DNA of 64,000 bases. It comes from Flavobacteriaceae bacterium PS02336. GTDB lineage: Bacteria > Bacteroidota > Bacteroidia > Flavobacteriales > Flavobacteriaceae. How positions within the stretch are numbered: position 1 is the first letter of the stretch; every line of letters starts with the position of its first letter. The stretch spans positions 372,001 through 436,000 of the forward strand of contig JASCOF010000003.1 of NCBI GenBank assembly GCA_029960065.1. Reading direction: 5' to 3'. A program made the translations under genes and the position numbers. The notes beneath the pieces are model-generated. The model did not search any database. It saw only the letters and a program-made list of their open reading frames with translations, and was not told the DNA's origin. Below are positions 1-7,426 of the stretch, piece after piece.

Positions 1-96
1 CCCAAGCCACAAATGAAGCCAGGCCATTATACGCTTGAAAAGCGATTTTTTACTTTTTTTCTTATTAGTTGTTTTTGGTTTTGAAGAAGAAAACAT
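1..96 (-). CDS. PepSY-associated transmembrane protein, N-terminus only (cut by window edge)
   Basis: An ATG at 96 on the minus strand opens 32 codons to the window edge. The N-terminus is Ser/Lys-rich and then reads KRIMAWLHLWLG, which matches the start of PepSY-associated transmembrane proteins, whose first membrane helix begins with a W-x-H-x-W-x-G pattern. Known family members are inner-membrane proteins often found with siderophore receptors and may act in ferric-siderophore reduction. Here it lies downstream of the DUF4374 gene and TonB receptor on the same strand, the usual gene order. A terminator-like hairpin separates it from the DUF4374 gene, so it may be attenuated. Family call rests on 32 residues. 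Confidence 0.7.
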   Translation of the reverse strand, partial: MFSSSKPKTTNKKKSKKSLFKRIMAWLHLWLG

Positions 97-127
97 ATTG
101 GATAGATAAAATAGGATAAATAAAAAA

Positions 128-160
128 ACCGTAAGTCCTCATAAAATAAGGACTTACGGT
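128..160 (-). terminator. Rho-independent terminator after the DUF4374 gene
   Basis: A perfect 12-bp stem (128-139 with 149-160) with a 9-nt loop is followed on the minus strand by a run of T (complement of A at 122-127). It lies between the DUF4374 stop and the PepSY start, so it would end or attenuate transcription from the receptor operon. Confidence 0.85.
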
Positions 161-169
161 AAAAAAAAA

Positions 170-1402
170 TTAGTATTTTAATTTCTGGATTGCAGTAATT
201 TGACCTCCTTCAACTTTAAGACCTCTTGTTGCTACAGCAGTAGTACCGTTAACAGTGTAGATCCAGCTTCCTTCTGGAGTATTGACACCTACAACAGCAG
301 AGTTTCCGTCTTCTGTAGTAATGTTATAACGGCTTGTTACAGAAGTTAATGTAGCCGGTGCATTGGTTACCCAAGTAAATGTTTGGTTGTAAACGTCAGC
401 GATTGCCATTTTAACAGCACCATTATTTTTTCCAACATTACCGTACATTAACAATAAGAATTTACCTTTTGAAATATAAGTTGTAGAAGAAATTTTGTAT
501 CCTCCAGATTTCTCCTGCACATTAAAGAAATAAGATTTATCAAACTCTGTAGTTCCTTTTTTGATTTTTACAACCGCAGATGGTTTAGTAGATGTCATCA
601 CAGTGTTACTTGTAGCGATTGCACCAGAGAAACCGTAAGCGTCACCATTCTCATCTTGGAATAATCCGTTTGTGAAATAAGCTCCTAAATAACTTGTACG
701 GTTATCTTTGATTACTTTTTCTAATTTAAGTTCTGGATAGTTGTAAACCGCTACCCAAGTACTATCTGGATTTGCTGTTCCAAAATTATCTAATCCATCA
801 CCTTTAATACTCATATATGGCATAAATACTTTATCTCCAACCTGAGTTGCCCAAGTAAAGAAAGCTCTTTCTCCATTTCCAGCTAACTTTTTAGTATCCT
901 GTTGCGCTTCTCCTGTAATCAATGATTTTTCAGCATCAATTTTATACATCATTGCAACAGATGTTGCGCCGCTTCTTGGAACTTTTACGGTTAAGATATC
1001 TTTATTTACAGCTGCAAAAACGTGTACAGTCTCTGCTTGGAAATCAGATTTTTTCTGTAGTTTACCTTCAGCAGTTAAGTTATAAGTAGTTACAGCTCCT
1101 GGATTTCCTTGTCCGTATAATAAGCTAAAAAAGTTATTTTGAGCTGTAATATAATAACGGTATGTTCCGTCTTGTTCAATTCCGTTACCAATTGTACTAA
1201 TTGTACCGGTTGAAACATCATCAGCAGTTAACAAGTAATCTGCAATTCCAACCGCTCCTGTAGTTGCTGTAATGATATATTTAGTTTTTCCAGTATCGAC
1301 TCCGCCTCCAGTTCCGTTACCTGAATTTTCGTCACTGCTGCAGGAGAATGTTGTAAAAGCTATAAAAGCTGCGAATAAAGCTAATTTGCTACCTCTTTTC
1401 AT
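170..1402 (-). CDS. DUF4374 family surface lipoprotein
   Basis: The 410-residue protein starts with a lipoprotein signal (hydrophobic segment, then FTTFSCSSDENSG), with Cys21 as the lipidation site. Acidic residues soon after the Cys resemble the Bacteroidota lipoprotein export signal, so surface exposure is likely (inference). The body is rich in short beta strands and lacks catalytic motifs I can recognise, fitting the beta-propeller-like DUF4374 family. In Bacteroidota these proteins are encoded next to TonB-dependent receptors and PepSY proteins, as here; the gap to the receptor gene is 24 bp, so they are one operon. The likely role is binding or handing over a ferric-siderophore-type ligand; the ligand cannot be read from sequence. 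Confidence 0.8.
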   Translation of the reverse strand: MKRGSKLALFAAFIAFTTFSCSSDENSGNGTGGGVDTGKTKYIITATTGAVGIADYLLTADDVSTGTISTIGNGIEQDGTYRYYITAQNNFFSLLYGQGNPGAVTTYNLTAEGKLQKKSDFQAETVHVFAAVNKDILTVKVPRSGATSVAMMYKIDAEKSLITGEAQQDTKKLAGNGERAFFTWATQVGDKVFMPYMSIKGDGLDNFGTANPDSTWVAVYNYPELKLEKVIKDNRTSYLGAYFTNGLFQDENGDAYGFSGAIATSNTVMTSTKPSAVVKIKKGTTEFDKSYFFNVQEKSGGYKISSTTYISKGKFLLLMYGNVGKNNGAVKMAIADVYNQTFTWVTNAPATLTSVTSRYNITTEDGNSAVVGVNTPEGSWIYTVNGTTAVATRGLKVEGGQITAIQKLKY

Positions 1403-1426
1403 ATTATTATGGATTTAAAAAATTTA

Positions 1427-3817
1427 TTAATTTGATTTGGTGAAAAAATATCTGAATTTGATGTAAAAAGCACGACTTGGTTTTTGTAAAGAAAAATTAT
1501 CGTACAGCTTATTATCAAGGAAGTTTTTGCATTCTAAAGCAATATTGTATTTCCCATCGGCCATTGTATAAACCACATTAAGATCATGATTAAATTGCTT
1601 TGGAATTTCTAATTTACTGTCCTTGCTTCCCATGCTTGGCCACGATAAATAGTACGTATGAACATATAGCAGATTGTAGCCTACAGATAAATTATTGCCT
1701 TGTTTGAATACATCATTAAAAAATACAGTTGCATCTACATTTCCAAACAAATACGGAATGTTAGGAATTCTATCCTTGTAATACCAAGACACAATCGCTT
1801 CTCCCGGCTCATACTTAGTCATATTGCGAAGGTTTTGATACGTCATATTCAAACCGCTTGTGAATCTTTTTCGATAAGAATATCTAATCTCTCCGTCAAC
1901 GCCGTAATTGGTCATTTTTCCAAGATTCACCCAATAGCTGTCAACCTGATTATTGTATAATGTGTTACGGATAAAATCTCTGGCATCGCGATACATAAAG
2001 TTTACATCAAATGTCAGCGCGTTTACTTTATTGAAGCTTGTCTGGTAACTTGCTCCTAAATTATAGTTATAACTCGATTCTGGTTTTAAATCAATGTTTG
2101 CCGCAACATTATCATTTGGATTTCCAAAAAGTTCACGAGAACTTGGAAGGCGGTAACTTTTTTCAAATGAAGCTTTAACTTGCAAATTCTGTCTTAAATA
2201 ATAACTGCTTGCAATTCCATATCCAAGAGTAGAAGTTTTATCTTCAAATTTTTGATAGGCAATATCCCCAGCATTTCCACTTGGGTTATAGCTTCTTGAA
2301 TATTTCGTATATAAATCATAGTTTTTTAAGAATACAGAAGTACTCCATTTTTTATTATAATCGAATTTATAACCAAGACCTAATATGTTTTTCTGTGTTT
2401 TTCTAGGCTGCTGATACGCAATAGATTCAGGTACTAATTCGTCTTCCTGTTTACGATCAAAAGTTGTAAAAGTATTGTTCAACATAAAAGAATGACGTTC
2501 ACTTAAAGTATAGGTTGCATTGGCATTTACAATACCATTATTATCACGCATTTTCATTAAAGTTCTACTCTTTTCGCCGCCAGCTCCAGAATATTGCAGA
2601 TAATCTCCGAACCAATTGTATTTTCTAAAAACAGTATCTACAGTTTGTTCTTCACCAAAATTATAATTACCATTCACGTTCAAATTCAAGCCTTTTGTAA
2701 ACAAATCCTTTACTTGATATTTAATCGAAGGCATCAAAATATTTCCTTGTGTGTAACGGCTTCCAAAAACCGCTTTCATTCTGGCACCAGTCTGAATTTC
2801 GGCCTTGTTCTGCCCTCCTGTAAAGCCAATCATTAATTTATCAGCGTATTTTTTTCCGGTAACACCAACATTTACAATTACAGTTTCGTTATGATACGTG
2901 TCATGAAATCGTCTCACTCTTGCATTCGGAAAATATTCACCCGTATTTAAATCGGCCGCTTCAACATTTACCCAATAATTATTGTCTGAATAGTTTTGAA
3001 ACGCATTAATTTCCGTCGTAAAACCGCTTTTTGCTGTATATCCAGCATTTATTGCGGTTTTATGTGTATTAAATGAACCAAATGAATAAGAGGCATCAAG
3101 ATAAGTTCTCGGTTTAGAATTGGTTACAATATTTACAGCACCGCCCAAAGCATCACCTCCAAGCCAGATTGGCACCACACCTTTATAAACTTCAACACGA
3201 TCTGCAAGATTGATTGGAATGTTATTTAATTGAAAAGAAGAACCGAAATTATCCATCGGAATTCCATCAATAAAAACCTTAATCTGATTTCCCGAAAAAC
3301 CATTTATAGAAAGTTCTGACTGAGAGCCAACTCCACCCTGCTCACGTACTCGAACTCCAGAAACACGATCCAGCGCATGAGAAAGATCTAATGTTGTATT
3401 ATGAAGCTTTTTAGCATCGATGGCTGTTACACTGTAAGCTTGTTTATTGACCTTTTCTGTTGCAGAACGGCCTAAAACTGTTACACTTTCCAATTCCTGT
3501 AATTCGCTGTCTAACTGAACTGGAATATTTACAGAAGTTCCTGAAACGTCAATAGTTTTTTTAAAACCTGAAAAACCAATTGCAGAAACTTTTAAAGTGT
3601 GTTTTCCTGGTTTAACATTTTTGAAAGTAAACCTTCCATTTTCATCAGAAATCATGCTTAAGTCGGTTTTTTCTATAATGATGGTTGCAAATGGAACAGT
3701 TTGACCAGATTTTTCAACGACTTGTCCATTAACTGTTACCCCCTGATTTTGCTGGGAAAATGATAAGAACGAAAAGAAGAAAAATGAAATAAAAAATAAA
3801 ATTTTTGGCGTTGACAT
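1427..3817 (-). CDS. TonB-dependent outer-membrane receptor, probable ferric-siderophore type
   Basis: The 796-residue protein has a signal peptide (FFFFSFLSFSQQ), a carboxypeptidase-regulatory-like beta-sandwich at about 27-110 (GQVVEKSGQTVPFATI), a plug domain at about 120-235 (VRVREQGGVGSQSELSINGF, IDGIPMD, GGDALGGAVNI), and a C-terminal 22-strand-type barrel ending in a terminal aromatic strand (FYIKFRYFFTKSN). Length is usual for siderophore or heme receptors and shorter than SusC proteins; no SusD partner is present. It leads the operon with the DUF4374 and PepSY genes and is divergent from an AraC regulator, an arrangement known for PchR/AlcR-type siderophore control. Uptake of a ferric chelate is inferred; the exact ligand is unknown. 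Confidence 0.87.
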   Translation of the reverse strand: MSTPKILFFISFFFFSFLSFSQQNQGVTVNGQVVEKSGQTVPFATIIIEKTDLSMISDENGRFTFKNVKPGKHTLKVSAIGFSGFKKTIDVSGTSVNIPVQLDSELQELESVTVLGRSATEKVNKQAYSVTAIDAKKLHNTTLDLSHALDRVSGVRVREQGGVGSQSELSINGFSGNQIKVFIDGIPMDNFGSSFQLNNIPINLADRVEVYKGVVPIWLGGDALGGAVNIVTNSKPRTYLDASYSFGSFNTHKTAINAGYTAKSGFTTEINAFQNYSDNNYWVNVEAADLNTGEYFPNARVRRFHDTYHNETVIVNVGVTGKKYADKLMIGFTGGQNKAEIQTGARMKAVFGSRYTQGNILMPSIKYQVKDLFTKGLNLNVNGNYNFGEEQTVDTVFRKYNWFGDYLQYSGAGGEKSRTLMKMRDNNGIVNANATYTLSERHSFMLNNTFTTFDRKQEDELVPESIAYQQPRKTQKNILGLGYKFDYNKKWSTSVFLKNYDLYTKYSRSYNPSGNAGDIAYQKFEDKTSTLGYGIASSYYLRQNLQVKASFEKSYRLPSSRELFGNPNDNVAANIDLKPESSYNYNLGASYQTSFNKVNALTFDVNFMYRDARDFIRNTLYNNQVDSYWVNLGKMTNYGVDGEIRYSYRKRFTSGLNMTYQNLRNMTKYEPGEAIVSWYYKDRIPNIPYLFGNVDATVFFNDVFKQGNNLSVGYNLLYVHTYYLSWPSMGSKDSKLEIPKQFNHDLNVVYTMADGKYNIALECKNFLDNKLYDNFSLQKPSRAFYIKFRYFFTKSN

Positions 3818-3822
3818 ATCTT

Positions 3823-3837
3823 TAATTAGACTAATTA
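3823..3837. promoter_or_regulatory. 15-bp 7-1-7 palindrome, candidate Fur-type operator
   Basis: TAATTAG-A-CTAATTA is a perfect 7-1-7 inverted repeat lying between the predicted transcription start and the ATG of the TonB receptor. Fur boxes are commonly modelled as 7-1-7 palindromes, and the gene content suggests iron uptake. Fur binding is inference. Confidence 0.4.
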
Positions 3838-3852
3838 TAAATAACTTTGCTG

Positions 3853-3860
3853 CAAAAGTA
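3853..3860 (-). promoter_or_regulatory. Promoter -7 box for the TonB receptor operon
   Basis: The minus strand reads TACTTTTG, an exact TAnnTTTG match about 36 bp upstream of the receptor ATG. No clear -33 TTG stands at the normal distance, which fits an activator-dependent promoter using the neighbouring direct repeats. Confidence 0.5.
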
Positions 3861-3887
3861 CCATCTACAACCTGAAAAAAGATAGGG

Positions 3888-3920
3888 AAAAACGGATTAT
3901 TATTTTGTAAAAACGGATTA
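3888..3920. promoter_or_regulatory. Direct-repeat operator, two 12-bp copies 21 bp apart
   Basis: The 12-mer AAAAACGGATTA occurs at 3888-3899 and again at 3909-3920. The 21-bp period equals two helical turns, the classic geometry of AraC-family half sites. On the minus strand the pair lies about 30-60 bp upstream of the receptor -7 box, an ideal activator position. The divergent AraC gene is the obvious binder (inference). Confidence 0.65.
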
Positions 3921-3966
3921 AATTTTGAAAATCAAAGCCACTCTTTTAACACCAGAAACTTCAATT

Positions 3967-4956
3967 ATGAAAATACAAATTGGAGATAAATATTACCCTA
4001 AAAGCATTTTAACTGAAGAAAATATCAATATCGAAAACAACGACTCCGAAAAAATAACAAGTCGGCATTTAATTACTGAAGGTTTGGTTTTATTGGACAG
4101 CCAGATGTATTACTCTACTGCTAAAACACTGCTCTTTGAAATAGATGAAGAATCTATCATCATGAATTTTATCTACAGCAGCAATCTAGAAACAAAAATT
4201 GACAAGCTCGAAGGCGAAAAGTATTCTAAAGAAAACACCCATAACATTCTTTATACTAATAATTTTAAAGCTTCTTTTCTAATTCCAGAGAAAACGCAGG
4301 TCAACTATTTATCTATTATTCTTTCTAAAGAATTTTATTACAATATCATCAATGAAGACTGGCAGCTGCACGAAAAATTTTCAAAAAATATACTGCATAA
4401 AAAATCCAGTTATCTTTCCTCTAAGTACCTCCCATTTACACCAGCAATTCAGTGGGTTACGCATGAAATAAAGAGCTGTACACGCCAAGGCACATTAAAA
4501 CGAATTTATATTGAAAGTAAAATTAAAGAATTGCTCATACATCAATTAGAAGCAATTACTATTAAGCCGCCGGCAAAAGAAAAAATCGACAATGAAGATT
4601 ACAACAAATTATTAGATGCAAAAAAAATACTAGACAACGATTATCGAAACACTCCTACTCTACCAGAACTTTCTAGAAAAATTTCATTAAACGAATTCAA
4701 ACTCAAAAAAGGTTTTAAAGCTTGTTTTGGCACCACTGTCAAAAGCTATATCATTAAACTTAGAATGGAACATGCCAAAGAATTGTTCCAAAGCAAATCG
4801 GCAACGGTAAGTGAAGTTGCTTATAAATGTGGTTACAAAGATGTTTCTCATTTTTCAGCAGCATTTAAAAGCTATTACGGATTTTCTCCTCAAAAATTTA
4901 AAATCAACACCGATATCATACAATTTTGGCTAATCGGACTTTCATTTTTTATATAA
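3967..4956 (+). CDS. AraC-family transcriptional regulator, PchR-like
   Basis: The ATG at 3967 gives 329 residues; an alternative TTG at 3925 would add 14 residues but falls just after the operator repeats and is less likely. The N-terminal two thirds show no recognisable cupin motif. The last ~100 residues hold the two helix-turn-helix motifs of AraC (TPTLPELSRKISLNEFKLKK and ATVSEVAYKCGYKDVSHFSA, then FKSYYGFSPQKF). It is divergent from the TonB receptor operon. PchR-type members sense a ferric siderophore and activate its receptor; the direct repeats in the shared promoter support that role. The last residues (IIQFWLIGLSFFI) are unusually hydrophobic for an AraC C-terminus. Confidence 0.85.
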   Translation: MKIQIGDKYYPKSILTEENINIENNDSEKITSRHLITEGLVLLDSQMYYSTAKTLLFEIDEESIIMNFIYSSNLETKIDKLEGEKYSKENTHNILYTNNFKASFLIPEKTQVNYLSIILSKEFYYNIINEDWQLHEKFSKNILHKKSSYLSSKYLPFTPAIQWVTHEIKSCTRQGTLKRIYIESKIKELLIHQLEAITIKPPAKEKIDNEDYNKLLDAKKILDNDYRNTPTLPELSRKISLNEFKLKKGFKACFGTTVKSYIIKLRMEHAKELFQSKSATVSEVAYKCGYKDVSHFSAAFKSYYGFSPQKFKINTDIIQFWLIGLSFFI

Positions 4957-5340
4957 AAAAAAGGGTCTTAAAATTATGTCCGTCGACTCAATCTTAAAAC
5001 CCTAAAAAAATTAGACATTAATTGTACATTGCAAACTATATACAAATACCCACGATCAAATGAATATGTCTTAATTAAAATAAAAACGTTTCTCCAAAAA
5101 CTGTTTTCTGTAAAAATTCTAAATGACATCTAAAAAGGTAAAGAATATCATCGTTTTCAAATTTCTACATTCCAAAATTATAATGCAGAAAACAGATTCC
5201 CTTACGGTTTTCCACATCATCTCAACAAAAACAACATAAATACCTAATTACAAAGTGTTTAAATATTTAAATTTAACATTATTTTGTATAAATACTAATA
5301 AGCCATACGATACCAATCGTAAAAAACATCTTAAAAAATC
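4957..5340. other. Non-coding spacer with one imperfect hairpin
   Basis: I find no convincing reading frame here. Just after the AraC stop, a near-perfect 10-bp inverted repeat (4962-4971 with 4994-5003, one mismatch) is flanked by A-runs on both sides, so it would look like a terminator mainly on the minus strand. The rest is AT-rich without recognised signals. Confidence 0.5.
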
Positions 5341-6007
5341 TCTTTCTTATCCTAGATTAAGACCTCTTTCTTTCTTCACTACATAAATTTGCAATATAAA
5401 TTACAAGTTCTGTTAAAAGCTGAATCGGAAAACAAAGAAAAAATCTTAGGATCTTACTATCTCAGAGCCTTAGCGTCTTTCTTATTCTAGATTAAGCTGA
5501 AACAAAATTGAACCTAATAAATTTGCAATGTAGATTACAAGTTCTGTCAAAAGCTGAATCGGAAAACAAAGAAAAAATCTTAGAATCTTATTATCTCAGA
5601 GCCTTAGCGTCTTTCTTATTCTAAATTAAGTTGAAACAAAATTGAACCTAATAAATTTGCAATGCAGATTACAAGTTCTGTCAAAAACTGAATCGGAAAA
5701 CAAAGAAAAAATCTTAGAATCTTAGTATCTCAGAGCCTTAGCGTCTTTCTTATTCTAGATTAAGTTGAAACAAAATTGAACCTAATAAATTTGCAATGCA
5801 GATTACAAGTTCTGTCAAAAACTGAATCGGAAAACAAAGAAAAAAACTTAGAATCTTAGTATCTCAGAGCCTTAGCGTCTTTCTTATTCTAGATTAAGTT
5901 GAAACAAAAATGAAAGCAATAAATTTGTAAAGTAAATCAGAAGTTCTGTCAAAACTAATTTTCAAAGTAAAAACTTAGAACCTTAGTGTCTCAGAACCTC
6001 AGAATCT
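5341..6007. repeat. Five tandem copies of a 134-bp unit carrying promoter-like boxes
   Basis: The anchor TCTTTCTTAT recurs at 5341, 5476, 5610, 5744 and 5878, and TAAATTTG recurs at 5384, 5518, 5652, 5786 and 5920, exactly 134 bp apart. Copies 2-4 are nearly identical; copy 1 and copy 5 are diverged. Copies 3-5 also carry TTG exactly 18 bp before TAAATTTG, a full match to the Bacteroidota promoter consensus on the plus strand. Each unit also has the word series CTTAGAATCTTAGTATCTCA that occurs in other flavobacterial spacers. There are no unique spacers, so this is not a CRISPR array. Confidence 0.92.
5899..5927 (+). promoter_or_regulatory. Promoter in the last tandem unit, reading into the receiver-like gene
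   Basis: TTG at 5899-5901 and TAAATTTG at 5920-5927 are 18 bp apart, matching TTG-N17-20-TAnnTTTG. The start would be near 5934, about 80 nt before the ATG at 6016. Equivalent boxes stand at 5765/5786 and 5631/5652. Confidence 0.55.
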
Positions 6008-6015
6008 AAAAAAAA

Positions 6016-6330
6016 ATGAAAACACTTGAATTCTTATTACTCGGAAAAAACGAAGCAATCCTGGCCATTTTACTTCGCCTTGTAAATGCTTATGAAGACT
6101 GGAATGCAGTCGCATTTAGCAGCGAAACAGAAGCTCAGGAATATTTTCAGAATCACAAAGTCGACGTTGTTCTATTGAGCTCCGGAATCGAAGATCATGT
6201 CGAAAAAGAATTTACTTTATTTTGCTTAGAAAAACAGCCAGAAGTAGAAGTAATTGAACATTTTGGTGGAGGAAGCGGCTTATTAAAATCAGAGATTCTC
6301 CACCGATTACATCTAAAAGGAAAAATATAG
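6016..6330 (+). CDS. Small receiver-like protein lacking the phosphoacceptor Asp
   Basis: The 104-residue protein resembles a CheY-type receiver fold: a first strand (LEFLLLGKNEAIL), a helix, and a third strand VDVVLLSSGIE where response regulators have the phosphoacceptor in D-V-V-L-L-D. Here the Asp is replaced by Ser, and the acidic pair after the first strand is also missing. It is shorter than usual (about 120 residues). It would not be a normal phosphorylated regulator; a degenerate receiver acting by protein contact is possible. It stands alone behind the tandem promoter array and 219 bp ahead of the hydrolase operon. The fold call is moderate. Confidence 0.55.
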   Translation: MKTLEFLLLGKNEAILAILLRLVNAYEDWNAVAFSSETEAQEYFQNHKVDVVLLSSGIEDHVEKEFTLFCLEKQPEVEVIEHFGGGSGLLKSEILHRLHLKGKI

Positions 6331-6398
6331 CGCTCTAACTTCCTTTTCCAGCATTTACAGCTTTAAAACAACACAATTACGAAGATCGTCAAAAATTT

Positions 6399-6410
6399 AC
6401 GATATATCGT
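6399..6410. promoter_or_regulatory. 12-bp palindrome upstream of the hydrolase operon
   Basis: ACGATATATCGT is a perfect palindrome 139 bp before the hydrolase ATG and after the receiver-like gene. It could be an operator for a dimeric regulator; no binder can be named. Confidence 0.3.
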
Positions 6411-6549
6411 TAAGCCTTCTATTGCCTTTTTTGAAGAAATCCCTTTAAAAACAACGCTTTAGGAATGGGGCATTCATTTTGAATACCCTAAAGTGAAAAA
6501 TCAAAAATAAATTTTAAAACCTAATCATTAACAACAAAATCAAATTATC

Positions 6550-7239
6550 ATGAAAAAATTAATCCTTACAGCAGCTTTATTATTCGTAACATTTATCGGA
6601 TTCGCACAAAAACCAAGTCCGGCACAATTAGATCCATTCAATCACACTTTAGTTTTGATTGATTATGAAAGCCAAATGGCATTTGCAGTGAGCAATATTC
6701 CAATTGACCAACTTAGAAACAACACCGCTTTAGTAGCAGGAGCATCCAAAATATTCAAAGTGCCAACTATTGTAACAACTGTTGCAGAAAAATCATTCAG
6801 CGGACCTGTTTTTAAAGAAATTGAAGAATTCTATCCGCAAAAAACATCCAATTATATTGACCGTACTTCAATGAATACTTGGGAAGATATTCCAGCACAT
6901 AAAGCGATAGTTGCAAAAGGTAAAAAGAAATTAGTTTTTGGCGGTTTATGGACAAGCGTTTGTATCGTTGGGCCAGCTTTATCAGCAATCAACGAAGGAT
7001 ATGATGTTTATGTAATTACAGATGCAAGCGGCGACGTTTCTAAAGAAGCGCACGAAATGGCTGTAACTCGTATGGTTCAAGCTGGTGCACACCCAATCAC
7101 TTCATTACAATATTTATTAGAATTGCAACGTGACTGGGCTCGTCAGGAAACTTATGTACCTGTAACCGATCTAGTTAAAAAGTACGGTGGTGCTTACGGT
7201 GTAGGTGTTCAATACGCTCACGAAATGTTGAAACACTAA
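6550..7239 (+). CDS. Secreted isochorismatase-like cysteine hydrolase (YcaC-like)
   Basis: The 229-residue protein has a signal peptide cut near FIGFAQ-K. The cysteine-hydrolase core follows: Asp38 in LVLIDYESQMAF (general base) and Cys138 in GGLWTSVCIVGPAL (nucleophile), with the VYVITDASGDVSKEAHEMA segment typical of YcaC-like members. The segment around residues 104-113 (DRTSMNTWED) resembles the corresponding YcaC loop. The substrate of this group is unsettled; amides are cleaved by relatives. Export to the periplasm is unusual for the family and fits the two downstream genes, which are also exported: an amidohydrolase and an outer-membrane porin. A 187-bp gap with an inverted repeat separates it from the amidohydrolase. 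Confidence 0.85.
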   Translation: MKKLILTAALLFVTFIGFAQKPSPAQLDPFNHTLVLIDYESQMAFAVSNIPIDQLRNNTALVAGASKIFKVPTIVTTVAEKSFSGPVFKEIEEFYPQKTSNYIDRTSMNTWEDIPAHKAIVAKGKKKLVFGGLWTSVCIVGPALSAINEGYDVYVITDASGDVSKEAHEMAVTRMVQAGAHPITSLQYLLELQRDWARQETYVPVTDLVKKYGGAYGVGVQYAHEMLKH

Positions 7240-7249
7240 TTAATTTAGA

Positions 7250-7389
7250 AATTAAAAATTGAGAATTAAAAATTAAAATTCCTGTAAATCCGTAAAATAT
7301 GCGTGGAAAATTAAAAGGATAGAATGTTGTTTTTTAAAAAAGACATTTTCCTTTGACCATCTTTAATTTTTAATTCTCAATTTTTAATT
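7250..7389. repeat. 28-bp inverted repeat around an 84-bp centre
   Basis: The arms at 7250-7277 and 7362-7389 are perfect reverse complements, built of AATTAAAAATTGAGAATTAA-type words. The element fills the gap between two genes of one strand and would form a strong RNA hairpin. It may be a small mobile element remnant or an mRNA processing site. Confidence 0.8.
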
Positions 7390-7426
7390 CAAATATCTCT
7401 CCAAAACCAATTAAAATACCACAACC

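Noticed and set aside
1427..3817. SusC-type glycan receptor
   Set aside because: Too short for SusC and no SusD partner; DUF4374 and PepSY neighbours point to a siderophore-type receptor.
5341..6007. CRISPR array
   Set aside because: Units are 134 bp and contiguous, without unique spacers, and no cas genes are present.
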